Source: Jiangella anatolica (GTDB lineage Bacteria; Actinomycetota; Actinomycetes; Jiangellales; Jiangellaceae). Taken from it: 64,000 bases of DNA. Each line of letters starts with the position of its first letter. Positions within the stretch are counted from its first letter, which is position 1. Location of the stretch: contig NZ_POTW01000012.1 of assembly GCF_003236295.1 (NCBI RefSeq), positions 45,792-109,791 of the forward strand, written 5' to 3'. The notes beneath the pieces are model-generated. The model did not search any database and was not told the DNA's origin. It worked only from the letters and a program-made list of their open reading frames with translations. Both the position numbers and the translations under genes were made by a program. Below are positions 50,481 to 59,798 of this stretch, in pieces.

Positions 50481-52433
50481 ATGACTCTCTGGTTCGGCGG
50501 CGACTACAACCCGGAGCAGTGGCCGCGGGAGGTCTGGGACGAGGACGTGCGGCTCATGCGCCGCGCGGGCGTCACCGTCGCCACCGTCGGCGTGTTCTCG
50601 TGGGCCCAGCTGGAGCCGGAGGACGGGCGGTTCGAGTTCGAGTGGCTCGACGACGTGCTCGGCCGGCTGCACGCCGCCGGCATCGGCGTCGACCTCGCGA
50701 CGGCGACGGGGTCGCCGCCGCCGTGGGTGCTGCGCGGCTACCCGGACGTCGCGCCGGTGACGGCCGACGGCGTGCGGCTCGGCGGTGGCAGCCGGCAGCA
50801 CTACAGCCCGCACTCGCCCAGCTACCGGCGGCTGTCCGCGCGGCTGGTCCGGGCCCTGGCCGAGCGGTACGGGTCGCACCCGGCGCTGGTCGCCTGGCAC
50901 GTGAACAACGAGTTCGGCTGCCACGTCAGCCGCTGTTACAGCGAGCAGGCCGGGGTGGCGTTCCGGGCCTGGCTGCGCGCGCGGTACGGGAGTGTCGAGG
51001 CGCTCAACGACGCCTGGGGGACGGCCTTCTGGTCGCAGCGCTACGCGACGTTCGACGAGGTGGAGCCGCCGCGCGCCGCGCCCACGTTCCTGAACCCGAC
51101 GCAGCTGCTGGACTTCGACCGGTTCAGCTCCGACGCCCTGCTGGAGCTGTACCGGGCGGAGGCCGCGATCCTGCGGGAGCTGAGCCCGGGCGTGCCGATC
51201 ACCACCAACTTCATGGGACCGTTCCGGCCCTTGGACTACTGGCGGTGGGCGGAGGAGGTCGACTTCGTCTCCGACGACAGCTACCCCGACCCCGCCGACC
51301 CGGACTCGCCGGTGACCGCCGCGCTCGGCCGGGACCTCATGCGCTCACTGGCGGGTGACCGGCCGTGGGTGCTGATGGAGCAGGCGCCGAGCGCGGTGAA
51401 CTGGCGGACCCGCAACGCGCCGAAGCCGCCGGGCGGCAACCGGGTGCTGTCCATGCAGGCGCTGGCGCGCGGCGCGGACGGGATCATGTACTTCCAGTGG
51501 CGGCAGGCTGCCAGCGGTTCGGAGACCTTCCACTCCGCGATGGTTCCGCACGCCGGGCCCGACACCCGGATCTTCCGCGAGGTCGAGGCGCTCGGCGCCG
51601 AGCTCGGCGGCATGGGCTGGGTCGAGCGGCAGCCCGTGCCCGCCCGGGTCGCGATCGTCTTCGACTGGGAGGCGCGCTGGGCGCTGGAGCAGCCGTCGCG
51701 GCCGACGCAACTGAACTACCTGGACATCGTCACCGACTGGTACCGCGCCTTCTGGGACCGGTCGGTCACGGTCGACTTCGTCCGTACCGGCGCCGACCTC
51801 TCCGGCTACCGGCTCGTGGTCGCCCCGGTCCTCTTCGCCGCCGGCGCCGCCGCCCTCGACGGTCTGCACGACTTCGTCGCATCCGGCGGGACGCTGGCGG
51901 TCACCTTCCAGTCAGGGATCCTCGACGAGTCGCTGCACGTCGACTCGGCGGGCTACCTCGGCCGCCTGAGCGCCACGCTGGGCGTGCGCATCGAGGAGTT
52001 CGCGCCGCCGGCCGGCCCGGGCGACGCCGAGCCGCCGGTCATCGCCGTCGAGGGCGAGCTCGGCCCGCTCACCGGCCGGCTGTGGAGCGAGTTCGCCCAC
52101 GCCGACGGCGCCGACGTGGTGGCCACCTTCGCCGGCGGCGACGTCGCCGGCTGGCCCGCGCTCACCCGGAACGACCTCGGCAGCGGCGCCGCGTGGTACG
52201 TCGGCACGCACTTCGACGCCGCCGGCCTCGCGCGAGTGGTCGACACCCTGCTCGCCGGCGCCGGGGTGGACGGCGTCCTCGACCGTTCCGCCGACGGCGT
52301 CGAGGCGATCGTGCGCGGCGACGCGACCTTCGTGCTCAACCACCGGGGCGAGGAGCGCCGGGTCGTCCTCGCCGGTGAGGAGCTCGTGCTCGCGCCGCGC
52401 GAGGTCCACGTCAAGCGGACGTCTCGCGACTGA
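50481..52433 (+). CDS. Beta-galactosidase, GH42 family
   Basis: 650 aa. The GH42 N-terminus WFGGDYNPEQWPREVWDEDV is clear. The acid/base is Glu144 in AWHVNNEFGCHVSRCY and the nucleophile Glu300 in WVLMEQAPSAVNWR. Middle trimerisation-like domain (VAIVFDWEARWALEQPS) and C-terminal small domain follow, as in typical family members of 640-690 aa. It has no signal peptide, so it acts in the cytoplasm on imported beta-galactosides. GGAAGG stands before the ATG. The 3' end overlaps the convergent aldo/keto reductase by 23 bp. The divergent LacI and operator indicate galactoside induction. Confidence 0.95.
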   Translation: MTLWFGGDYNPEQWPREVWDEDVRLMRRAGVTVATVGVFSWAQLEPEDGRFEFEWLDDVLGRLHAAGIGVDLATATGSPPPWVLRGYPDVAPVTADGVRLGGGSRQHYSPHSPSYRRLSARLVRALAERYGSHPALVAWHVNNEFGCHVSRCYSEQAGVAFRAWLRARYGSVEALNDAWGTAFWSQRYATFDEVEPPRAAPTFLNPTQLLDFDRFSSDALLELYRAEAAILRELSPGVPITTNFMGPFRPLDYWRWAEEVDFVSDDSYPDPADPDSPVTAALGRDLMRSLAGDRPWVLMEQAPSAVNWRTRNAPKPPGGNRVLSMQALARGADGIMYFQWRQAASGSETFHSAMVPHAGPDTRIFREVEALGAELGGMGWVERQPVPARVAIVFDWEARWALEQPSRPTQLNYLDIVTDWYRAFWDRSVTVDFVRTGADLSGYRLVVAPVLFAAGAAALDGLHDFVASGGTLAVTFQSGILDESLHVDSAGYLGRLSATLGVRIEEFAPPAGPGDAEPPVIAVEGELGPLTGRLWSEFAHADGADVVATFAGGDVAGWPALTRNDLGSGAAWYVGTHFDAAGLARVVDTLLAGAGVDGVLDRSADGVEAIVRGDATFVLNHRGEERRVVLAGEELVLAPREVHVKRTSRD

Positions 52434-53349
52434 GCGCGGTCCAGCGGGCCGGATCGACGAGCGTGGGCGAGCCGGCCGGAAGGCGGCCGGTGACGTGGTC
52501 GCACTCGTCGGCGGTCAGCGGCGGGGCGGCGCACTCGCGGGCGACGTCGGCGAGCTGGGCCGCCGAGCGGATGCCGACCACGACCGCGTCGACCCGGGGC
52601 TGGCCGAGCACGTAGCCGAGGCACAGGCCGGCGATGGTCCGTCCCCACTCGCCGGCCAGCGCCGTCAGCGACGTGCGCACGACGTCCGCGTCGGGGCCGG
52701 CCCCGACGGGCCAGGTCGACGGGTCCGGACGCAGCAGGATCCCCTGGAGGAACGCCGATCGCGCCACGACGGTGACGTCGGGGCGGGCGGCGAGCGCGGC
52801 CCGCACCGGGCCGGCCAGCCAGCGCCGGTCCAGCAGGTTGAACGGCAGCTGGACGTAGCCGAGATCGGGCACCGCCAGCGCCGCGAGCAGCTCGTCGGGC
52901 GCGCCGACGGACACGCCCCACCGAGTGAGCAGGCCGCGATCGCGGGCCGAGCGCAGCGCCTCGATCGCCGCGCCACCGGCTCGGGACAGGTCCGCGCCGC
53001 GGTGGAGGAGAACCGTGTCGACGCGGTCCGCGTGCAGCGCGGTGAGCGAGGCGGCGAGGCTCTCCTTCACGGCCGCCCGCAGGCCGGCCGCGCCGTCGTG
53101 ATCGGTCAGCGGCCTGATCTTCGTCACCACCGGCAGCTCGGCGCCCGCGCCGCCGGAGCGGGCCCGGCCGAGCGTGCCCTCGCTGTCGCCGTAGGCCCGC
53201 GCGGTGTCGATCGCCGCGCAGCCGGACGCGGCCGCGAGCCGCAGCAGCTCGCGCACCTCCTGCTCGGACGGCGCCGGCCGGCCGCTGCGTCCGTACGGTT
53301 GCCCGATCTGTGCCGCGCCGAGCACCAGCCGGGGCGCCTGCGGGCTCAC
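52411..53349 (-). CDS. Aldo/keto reductase family protein
   Basis: 312 aa. [17 protein letters not shown] gives the catalytic Asp and Tyr, LPVVTKIRP the Lys, and VLLHRG the His; [12 protein letters not shown] and the downstream [20 protein letters not shown] complete the fold. It overlaps the ManD gene by 4 bp (GTGA), so it belongs to the GntR-ManD operon and probably handles a sugar or sugar acid carbonyl in that pathway. The substrate is unknown. Confidence 0.87.
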   Translation of the reverse strand: MSPQAPRLVLGAAQIGQPYGRSGRPAPSEQEVRELLRLAAASGCAAIDTARAYGDSEGTLGRARSGGAGAELPVVTKIRPLTDHDGAAGLRAAVKESLAASLTALHADRVDTVLLHRGADLSRAGGAAIEALRSARDRGLLTRWGVSVGAPDELLAALAVPDLGYVQLPFNLLDRRWLAGPVRAALAARPDVTVVARSAFLQGILLRPDPSTWPVGAGPDADVVRTSLTALAGEWGRTIAGLCLGYVLGQPRVDAVVVGIRSAAQLADVARECAAPPLTADECDHVTGRLPAGSPTLVDPARWTALSRETSA

Positions 53350-54578
53350 CAGTCGTGGACGGTGCCGTCGGCGAGGCGGTTGTAGGGGAGGTAGGCCTGT
53401 TCGTAGGGGTACTTCCCGGCCTCGTCGGTGTCGAGGTCGACGCCGAGTCCGGGTCGGTCGCCGGGGTGGAGGTGGCCGTCCTTCCAGGTGAAGGACTGCT
53501 GGAACACGGCGTCGGTGCGGGTGCCGTGCTTCATGTACTCCTGGATGCCGAAGTTGTGGATCGCGAGTCCGAGGTGCAGGGCGGCGGCCATGCCGACGGG
53601 GGAGATGTCGGTGGGGCCGTGCATGCCGGACTTGATCTGGTACTGCGCCGCGTAGTCCAGGACGCGGCGCAGGTGGGTGATGCCGCCGGTGTGGGTGACC
53701 GCGGAGCGGACGTAGTCGATGAGCTGCTCGCGGATGATCTGCTGGTAGTCCCAGACGGTGTTGAAGATCTCCCCGATGGCCAGCGGCGTGGTGGTGTGCT
53801 GGCGGACCAGGCGCAGGGCTTCCTGGTTCTCCGCCGGGGTGGCGTCCTCGAGCCAGAACAGGTCGTAGGGCTCGAGTGACTTGCCCAGTTGCGCGGCCTG
53901 GATGGGGGTGAGGCGGTGGTGGGCGTCGTGCAGCAGCGGCAGCTCGGGCCCGAACTCGCCCCGCACCGCCTCGAACACGCTGGGGACGTGGCGCAGGTAG
54001 GCGCGGGTGTCCCAGTCCTCCTCGTGCGGGCGGGCGCCACGCTGGGCGGGCTCGTGGTCGTAACGCACCCCGGCCTGATGGGTGGCGTTGGAGGCGATGC
54101 CGTAGATGGACTTCAGCCCGGGCACGCCGGTCTGCACCCGGACGGCGCGGTAGCCCTGTTCGAGGTGGGCGCGGATGCTGTCGAACAGCTCCGGCAGGTC
54201 GCGGCCCGACGCGTGGCCGTAGGCGAGCAGCCCGGTGCGTGAGGCGCCGCCGAGGAGCTGGTAGACGGGCATTCCGGCGGCCTTGCCCTTGAGGTCCCAC
54301 AACGCCATGTCGACGGCGGCGATGGCGGCCATCGTCACCGGGCCGCGGCGCCAGTACGCCGAGCGGTACAGGAACTGCCAGGTGTCCTCGATGCGGTGCG
54401 CGTCGCGCCCGAGCAGTAGCGGCACGACGTGCTCGCGCAGGTAGGCGACGACGGCCAGCTCGCGCCCGTTCAGCGTCGCATCGCCCAGCCCGCTCAGCCC
54501 GTCGTCGGTCGTCAGGCGAAGCGTGACGAAGTTGCGGTCCGGGCTGGTGACGATGACCTCAGCCTGCTCGATGATCAA
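53346..54578 (-). CDS. manD: D-mannonate dehydratase (ManD, enolase superfamily)
   Basis: 410 aa, usual length. [21 protein letters not shown] is the characteristic ManD N-terminus, followed by [23 protein letters not shown]. Metal ligands lie in [19 protein letters not shown] and AIGEIFNT, and the catalytic His in [11 protein letters not shown]. It converts D-mannonate to 2-keto-3-deoxy-D-gluconate in hexuronate breakdown. The start must be TTG at 54578 (leader AAAGGGATACGTCC), since no ATG or GTG fits the conserved N-terminus; the upstream longer frame is not conserved. It lies 31 bp downstream of the GntR gene and overlaps the aldo/keto reductase gene. Confidence 0.92.
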   Translation of the reverse strand: MIIEQAEVIVTSPDRNFVTLRLTTDDGLSGLGDATLNGRELAVVAYLREHVVPLLLGRDAHRIEDTWQFLYRSAYWRRGPVTMAAIAAVDMALWDLKGKAAGMPVYQLLGGASRTGLLAYGHASGRDLPELFDSIRAHLEQGYRAVRVQTGVPGLKSIYGIASNATHQAGVRYDHEPAQRGARPHEEDWDTRAYLRHVPSVFEAVRGEFGPELPLLHDAHHRLTPIQAAQLGKSLEPYDLFWLEDATPAENQEALRLVRQHTTTPLAIGEIFNTVWDYQQIIREQLIDYVRSAVTHTGGITHLRRVLDYAAQYQIKSGMHGPTDISPVGMAAALHLGLAIHNFGIQEYMKHGTRTDAVFQQSFTWKDGHLHPGDRPGLGVDLDTDEAGKYPYEQAYLPYNRLADGTVHDW

Positions 54579-54609
54579 GGACGTATCCCTTTCTCCGGTT
54601 CGACCGGAG

Positions 54610-55380
54610 TCAGCGTACGAGACGCGTGGGATCGCCCTGACCGCTGCGGCGCACCAGCCACGCCTCGGTGATGTGGGTGAACATGGCGTCCGCCGCGCCG
54701 TCGGGGTCGTGGGCGGCGATGCGCTCGTAGATGCGCCGGTGGCCCCGGTTCGACGCGATGCACAGCTCACGGTCGGTCTGGCCCATGTAGCGCGCGGTGT
54801 TGACCACCTGGCTCTCCAGCGACCGCACGACACCGCGGGCGATGCGGTTGCCGGAGGCCCGCATGACGGTGTCGTGGAAGGCGCGGTCGTGCTCGTGGTA
54901 CGACTCGTGGTCGTCGACGAGCTCGTCCATGCGGTCCACCTGTGCGCCCAGCTGTTCGACGGTCTCGGGGGTGGCCAGGCGGGCGGCGACGTTGGCCATG
55001 TCGGACTCCAGCAGGCGCCGGGTGACGACGAGGTCGTCCAGTATGGCGAGGCTGTCGTCGTCGGCGATGGTGGCGGCGAGGACCAGCTCGTCGAGCATGT
55101 TCCACGCCGTAGGCGGCCGCACCATGGTGCCGGAGCCCTGGCGGACCTGCACCAGGCCCTTCTCCTGCAGGATCTTCACGGCCTCGCGCACGACGGTCCG
55201 GCTGACGGAGAAGGTCTCGCACAGGACGGGCTCCGGCGGCAGCGGCGTGCCGGGCTGGTGCTGGCCGCGCACGATGCGCTGGACCAGCTCAGCCGTGATC
55301 GCCTTGGCCAGGTTCGTCGGTCGCTGAGCCCAGGCCGGGGGCGCCTGGGCGCCCACGGTCGTGTCCTGCGGTGCGGTCAT
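54610..55380 (-). CDS. GntR-family regulator with FCD domain (UxuR/FadR type)
   Basis: 256 aa. N-terminal winged helix ([42 protein letters not shown], within residues 30-75) and a C-terminal all-helical FCD sensor: [14 protein letters not shown] and [10 protein letters not shown] carry the usual metal and ligand residues. FCD regulators respond to sugar acids; beside mannonate dehydratase this is likely a UxuR-like repressor sensing a hexuronate or aldonate. GGAGGGG precedes the ATG. Divergent from the importer genes, with a 29-bp palindrome (55433-55461) between them. First gene of the GntR-ManD-AKR operon. Confidence 0.92.
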   Translation of the reverse strand: MTAPQDTTVGAQAPPAWAQRPTNLAKAITAELVQRIVRGQHQPGTPLPPEPVLCETFSVSRTVVREAVKILQEKGLVQVRQGSGTMVRPPTAWNMLDELVLAATIADDDSLAILDDLVVTRRLLESDMANVAARLATPETVEQLGAQVDRMDELVDDHESYHEHDRAFHDTVMRASGNRIARGVVRSLESQVVNTARYMGQTDRELCIASNRGHRRIYERIAAHDPDGAADAMFTHITEAWLVRRSGQGDPTRLVR

Positions 55381-55432
55381 GTCCCCTCCGTGGCCCTCGT
55401 CCAGGCGGCGCCGTCGGCGATGAGTATACGTC

Positions 55433-55461
55433 ACTCGATTGACGTCAGACGTCATACGAGT
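55433..55461. promoter_or_regulatory. GntR/FCD operator between divergent operons
   Basis: A 29-bp interrupted palindrome: outer arms ACTCG and CGAGT, inner TGACGTCAGACGTCA symmetrical about its central A. It lies 53 bp before the GntR start and 61 bp before the importer start, so the regulator could control both directions and its own gene. Confidence 0.75.
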
Positions 55462-55521
55462 TACGTTTGCCGACATCCTGGACATGCCGGTACATGGCCA
55501 CTTTCTGGAGGGTGAGCAGCA

Positions 55522-56796
55522 ATGAAGCAGCGAGCACTGTGGTCGGCGATACTTCTCGCGGGGCTGGTGACAGCCGGCTGCGGCAGCGCCTCGGAGTCCG
55601 ATGATGACCCGTCGTCCAGCGGCGAGTCCGACCGGCTGGTCGTCTGGGACTGGAAGTCCGGCGAGGAGAACACCGCCGCGTACTTCGAGCAGGCGAAGGC
55701 CGACTTCGCCGAGCAGCACCCCGACGTCACCGTCGAGTTCGTGGCGCAGCCGTTCGAGCAGTACTACGCCCTGCTGGGCACCGCGATCCAGGCCGGCGAG
55801 GGACCCGACGTCGTGCTCTTCAACGGCGGCGGCCAGCTCCGTGACCGGGTGGACGCGCTGCTCCCGCTCGACGACTACGTGGCCGACGACCGCGAGCGTC
55901 TCGCCGGGTGGGAGGCGTTCAGCCAGGACGGCGCCGTGTACGCGGCGCCGCTGACGCTGCAGGGCCACCCGATCTACTACAACAAGGCGCTCTACGAGCA
56001 GGCCGGCCTCGACCCGGAGAGCCCGCCGGCGACGTGGGACGACTTCGTCGCCGACTGCGGCACGGTCAAGTCGGCGACCGGCGCCGCCTGCATCGCCCTC
56101 GGCAACAAGGAGGGCTACGGCATCGAGTTCTTCCTGTCCGCCATGGGCTCGGCCGTGCTCACGCCGGAGGAGTACGACGCCTGGATCGCCGGCGACCGGG
56201 ACTGGTCGTCCCCGCACGTGAAGCAGATCTTCGAGCTGTGGCAGGCCGCCGGCGACACCGGGCTGAACAACGAGGGCGCGAACTCGACGGCGATGTTCAA
56301 CGACTCGTTCGCGATCTTCCAGGCCGGTGACGCGGCGAACATGATCGGCCTGATGTCGGACATCGGGCACTGGAAGGACTTCAACGAGTTCCTCGGCGAG
56401 GAGAACGTCGGCGTGATGGTGGCTCCCCAGGTGAACCCGGAGGCGACGCCGAGCCTGCCGTACGACGGCGGCATCGGGTACGCGGTGACGAACTGGACGT
56501 CCGACCCGGACCTGGCGGCCGACCTCGTCCGCTCACTGACCTCCACGGACGCGTTGGCGGCCTTCCACGCCGACGCCGGCGCGATCGTCTCCGACACCAC
56601 GATCGACGTGTCCGGCGCCGGCCCGGCCGTGTCGACGATCGTGTCGGAGCTCGAGACCGGCAAGCAGGCGCTGCACGTGGCGCTGTCGTCGCAGACGCTG
56701 GAGCTCATCCACATCCTCTCCCAGCAGTTGCTGAGCGGATCGGTGACGGTGGACGACGCGGTCGCGCAGCTGGCCGCCTCGGACCAGGCGGGCTGA
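55522..56796 (+). CDS. Sugar ABC transporter substrate-binding lipoprotein (locus 4)
   Basis: 424 aa family 1 binding protein. Signal with lipobox (LLAGLVTAGCGS). LVVWDWKSGEENTAAYFEQAKADF and GPDVVLFNGGGQLRDRVDAL, then YAAPLTLQGHPIYYNKALYEQAG, identify it. CTGGAGGGTGAG precedes the ATG. First gene of a plus-strand operon with two permeases, an enolase-superfamily enzyme and a secreted beta-helix protein, so it probably binds a uronic-acid-containing or acidic oligosaccharide; this is inferred from neighbours. Confidence 0.92.
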   Translation: MKQRALWSAILLAGLVTAGCGSASESDDDPSSSGESDRLVVWDWKSGEENTAAYFEQAKADFAEQHPDVTVEFVAQPFEQYYALLGTAIQAGEGPDVVLFNGGGQLRDRVDALLPLDDYVADDRERLAGWEAFSQDGAVYAAPLTLQGHPIYYNKALYEQAGLDPESPPATWDDFVADCGTVKSATGAACIALGNKEGYGIEFFLSAMGSAVLTPEEYDAWIAGDRDWSSPHVKQIFELWQAAGDTGLNNEGANSTAMFNDSFAIFQAGDAANMIGLMSDIGHWKDFNEFLGEENVGVMVAPQVNPEATPSLPYDGGIGYAVTNWTSDPDLAADLVRSLTSTDALAAFHADAGAIVSDTTIDVSGAGPAVSTIVSELETGKQALHVALSSQTLELIHILSQQLLSGSVTVDDAVAQLAASDQAG

Positions 56797-56800
56797 TCGA

Positions 56801-57760
56801 GTGCCGGCAGGAGGATCGCTGCTGGCCGGCGGGACGGACGGCCGGACCATGGACGATCGGTCCGGTCCGAGCCGCCGCCCACCGGCCCGCCCCAGGGGCC
56901 GGTTCTGGGAGCGCCGGGCGCCGTACGTCCTGGTCGCCCCCGCCGTCCTGATCATCGTGGGGCTGCGGCTGTACCCGCTCCTGCTGGGGGTGAACTTCTC
57001 GTTCACCGGCGACGGCGATCGCAACGGTGAGCAGGTGGGCCTGGACAACTACACGGCCCTGTTCGACGACCCGCTGTTCCAGCAGGCGCTGCGCAACGTC
57101 GGCCTGCTGGTGCTGCTGCTGCCGGTGGCGGTCGCGATCCCCGGCCTGCTCGCGACGTTCATCTACCTGCGCGTTCCGGGTCATCGCTTCTACCGGAGCG
57201 TGTACTTCTTCCCGGCGGTGCTGTCGCCCGTGATCGTCGGCGCGATCTTCAACCTGGTGCTGGCGTTCGACGGCCCGCTCAACCGCCTGCTCGGCGGCGT
57301 CGGCGCCGGCCCCGTGGACTGGCTCGGCGATCCCGACGTCGCCATCTTCGCCGTCGTCGGCGTGTACATCTGGTCGACGTTCGGGATGGCCCTGGTCGTC
57401 TTCCTCGCCGGGTTCGCCACGCTGGATCCGGCGCTGCTGGACGCCGCGCGCGTCGACGGCGCCGCACTGCGGCAGGTGATCCGGCACGTGATCGTCCCGG
57501 GGCTGTCCCGCACCATCCAGTTCGTCTTCGTCACCACGATGATCGGGATGCTCACCTCGATGTTCGGCCTGCTCTACATCATGACCAGCGGCGGGCCCGA
57601 GGGATCCACGTACCTGCCGGAGCTCTACATCTGGACCCAGCAGGGACAGCTGAACCGGCCGGCGCTGGCCTCGGCCGCCTCCACGGTCCTCTTCCTGATC
57701 ATGCTCGTCGTCGGGCTCGCGCAGATCGCGATCCTGCGGCGGTCGGGGAGGGAGGACTGA
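56801..57760 (+). CDS. Carbohydrate ABC transporter permease, MalF type (locus 4)
   Basis: 319 aa from the GTG at 56801. First helix YVLVAPAVLIIVGLRLYPLL, family pattern GVNFSFTG and VGLDNYTALFDDPL, EAA loop LLDAARVDGAALRQVIRHVIVP. Start is uncertain: GTG 56801 has no good ribosome site; ATG at 56849 (MDDRSGPS) would give a protein 16 residues shorter with a normal cytoplasmic tail. Lies 4 bp after the binding protein stop and directly before the MalG-type gene. No ATPase gene in the operon. Confidence 0.9.
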   Translation: MPAGGSLLAGGTDGRTMDDRSGPSRRPPARPRGRFWERRAPYVLVAPAVLIIVGLRLYPLLLGVNFSFTGDGDRNGEQVGLDNYTALFDDPLFQQALRNVGLLVLLLPVAVAIPGLLATFIYLRVPGHRFYRSVYFFPAVLSPVIVGAIFNLVLAFDGPLNRLLGGVGAGPVDWLGDPDVAIFAVVGVYIWSTFGMALVVFLAGFATLDPALLDAARVDGAALRQVIRHVIVPGLSRTIQFVFVTTMIGMLTSMFGLLYIMTSGGPEGSTYLPELYIWTQQGQLNRPALASAASTVLFLIMLVVGLAQIAILRRSGRED

Positions 57761-58590
57761 TGGGCGGCGGCGTGCGCGCGGGGAAGTGGTTCGCCGCCGT
57801 CCCCATGGCCGTGCTCGCGCTGGCCACGATCTACCCGCTGGTCTTCACCGTCAACGTCGCGATGAAGACGCGGCGCGAGTACGTCCTCGACCGCTTCGCC
57901 CTGACCGAGTCGCTGCGCTGGGACAACGTCGACGCCGCGTGGAACAGCGTCGGGATGGCCCGCTACTTCGTCAACTCCGTCGTCGTGGTGGGCTGCTCGG
58001 TGGCGCTCCTGCTGCTGCTCGGATCCATGGCCGGCTTCGCCCTGGGACAGCTGCGCTTCAGGGGCTCGCGGGCGCTGTTCCTGGGCTGCCTGTCCGCGCT
58101 GTTCATCCCGTTCCAGGTGATCATGGTCCCGCTCGCCCGGACGATGGCCGACACCGGTCTGCTCGACACCTACCCGGGCCTGATCCTGGCCTACGTCGCG
58201 CAGTTCCTGCCGTTCACGATCTTCCTGATGACCAGCTACTACGCCGGCATCCCGGCCGAGATCATCGACGCGGCCCGGATCGACGGCAACACCGTGTACG
58301 GCGTCTACCGGCGGATCATGCTGCCCATCGGCCGGCCGGCGCTGCTGTCCGTCGGCATCCTCGACGCGTTGTTCTGCTGGAACGACGTGCTCATCGCCCT
58401 GCTGCTGATGCCGTCGGCCGAGCATCGCACCCTCATGGTCGGGATCACGGCGCTGCGCGGGCAGTACTCCGACAACATCCCGACGTTCGCCGCCGGAGTG
58501 CTCATCGCCGCGCTCCCCGTCCTGCTGCTCTACCTCTTCTTCCAGCGCCAGATCGCCGACGGTGTGACCGCCGGCTCCACGAAGGGCTGA
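57760..58590 (+). CDS. Carbohydrate ABC transporter permease, MalG type (locus 4)
   Basis: 276 aa, six helices, with AVPMAVLALATIYPLVFTVNVAMKT at the N-terminus. The EAA loop is DAARIDGNTVYGVYRRIMLP. Its ATG shares one base with the stop of the MalF-type gene (TGATG), so translation is coupled. It pairs with the product of 56801. The enolase-superfamily gene follows after 1 bp. Confidence 0.92.
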   Translation: MGGGVRAGKWFAAVPMAVLALATIYPLVFTVNVAMKTRREYVLDRFALTESLRWDNVDAAWNSVGMARYFVNSVVVVGCSVALLLLLGSMAGFALGQLRFRGSRALFLGCLSALFIPFQVIMVPLARTMADTGLLDTYPGLILAYVAQFLPFTIFLMTSYYAGIPAEIIDAARIDGNTVYGVYRRIMLPIGRPALLSVGILDALFCWNDVLIALLLMPSAEHRTLMVGITALRGQYSDNIPTFAAGVLIAALPVLLLYLFFQRQIADGVTAGSTKG

Positions 58591-58591
58591 C

Positions 58592-59755
58592 ATGCGGATC
58601 ACCGGGTTTCGCACCCTCATGACGGTCCAGGAATGGGGCCGTCCCGTCGGGGACGCCAACGGGGTCTTCGCCGACGGCGTCACCTCGGTTCCGCTCGTCC
58701 TGGTCGACACGGACGAGGGGATCACCGGCGTCGGCATCGGGCCGCGCGTCGACGCCGAGGCGATCTTCGCCGCTCTGGAGGGCGAGGACCCGCGCGGTGT
58801 GACCGCGCTCTACGACCGCATGCTGCGCCAGACCTTCAAGACCGGCCATGCCGGCGCCGTCTTCGGCACCATCGGCGCGTTCGACACCGCACTCTGGGAC
58901 ATCAAGGCCCAGGTGGCCGGCGAGCCACTCTGGCGGCTGCTGGGCGGCCGGGACCGCCGGGTCCCCGCGTACGCGTCCGGCCTGGACATCGGGCTGACCG
59001 ACGACGAGCTGGTCGCCGCGTACGAGCTCTACGCGGCGCACGGCCTGCGGGCGGCCAAGCTCAAGGGCGGTCTGGACATCGAACAGGACCGGCACCGGCT
59101 CGCCCTGGTCCGGGACGTCCTGACCGAGGCGGGCCACGGGCTGCGGCCCAGCCTGATGCTCGACGTGAACGAGTCGTGGACGCGCAAGCAGGCGGTCCGC
59201 CACATCTGTGAGCTCGAGCAGACGCTTGACCTCGCCTGGGTCGAGGAACCGGTGCGCCGCTGGGACGCCGAGGGCCACGCCGTGGTCGGACGCGGGATCC
59301 GTGCCTCGGTCGCCACCGGCGAGAACCTCACCGGCCTCGAGCAGTTCCGGCCGCTGCTCGCCGCCGCCGCGGTCGACATCGTGCAGACCAGCGCGGTGTG
59401 GGGGATCAGCCACTTCCTCCGCACCGCGATGGTGGCCCACGCGCACGACCTGCCCGTGAGTCCCATCGGCAACACGCCCATCGGGCTGCTGCACGCCGCG
59501 ACCTGCGTGCCGAACCACATCGTGAGCGAGCTGCAGGACCTGCGGCCACCGCGTGGCATCGCCCTCGACCTGGTCATCGAGGACGGCGCGTTCACGCTCG
59601 GTGACTCACCCGGACTCGGCATCAAGGTCGACGAGGACGCGATCGCGTCGAGCGTCAGCGGCGGCCCGTCCGCGCCCAGCGGGCCACACGTGCGGCCCGC
59701 CGCCGCGGGCCGGCGGCTGGCCGCCACCACCGTGCGGTACAGCGCTCAGCTCTGA
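58592..59755 (+). CDS. Enolase-superfamily (mandelate racemase-like) enzyme, atypical active site
   Basis: 387 aa. Capping domain then barrel; the KxK motif is AAKLKGG, metal ligands are in LMLDVNES, LAWVEEP and VATGENLTG. The segment that normally carries the His-Asp pair reads LPVSPIGNTPIGLLHA, with no obvious His at the expected place, so the chemistry may use only the Lys side (as in one-base dehydratases or cycloisomerases) or the His may sit elsewhere. It probably acts on a sugar acid imported by the adjacent transporter. The N-terminus MRITGFRTLM is family-typical. One base after the permease stop. Confidence 0.85.
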   Translation: MRITGFRTLMTVQEWGRPVGDANGVFADGVTSVPLVLVDTDEGITGVGIGPRVDAEAIFAALEGEDPRGVTALYDRMLRQTFKTGHAGAVFGTIGAFDTALWDIKAQVAGEPLWRLLGGRDRRVPAYASGLDIGLTDDELVAAYELYAAHGLRAAKLKGGLDIEQDRHRLALVRDVLTEAGHGLRPSLMLDVNESWTRKQAVRHICELEQTLDLAWVEEPVRRWDAEGHAVVGRGIRASVATGENLTGLEQFRPLLAAAAVDIVQTSAVWGISHFLRTAMVAHAHDLPVSPIGNTPIGLLHAATCVPNHIVSELQDLRPPRGIALDLVIEDGAFTLGDSPGLGIKVDEDAIASSVSGGPSAPSGPHVRPAAAGRRLAATTVRYSAQL

Positions 59756-59798
59756 GAACGACGCCCCATCCCACCGTGAAGGAAGGACGGACACCGCC

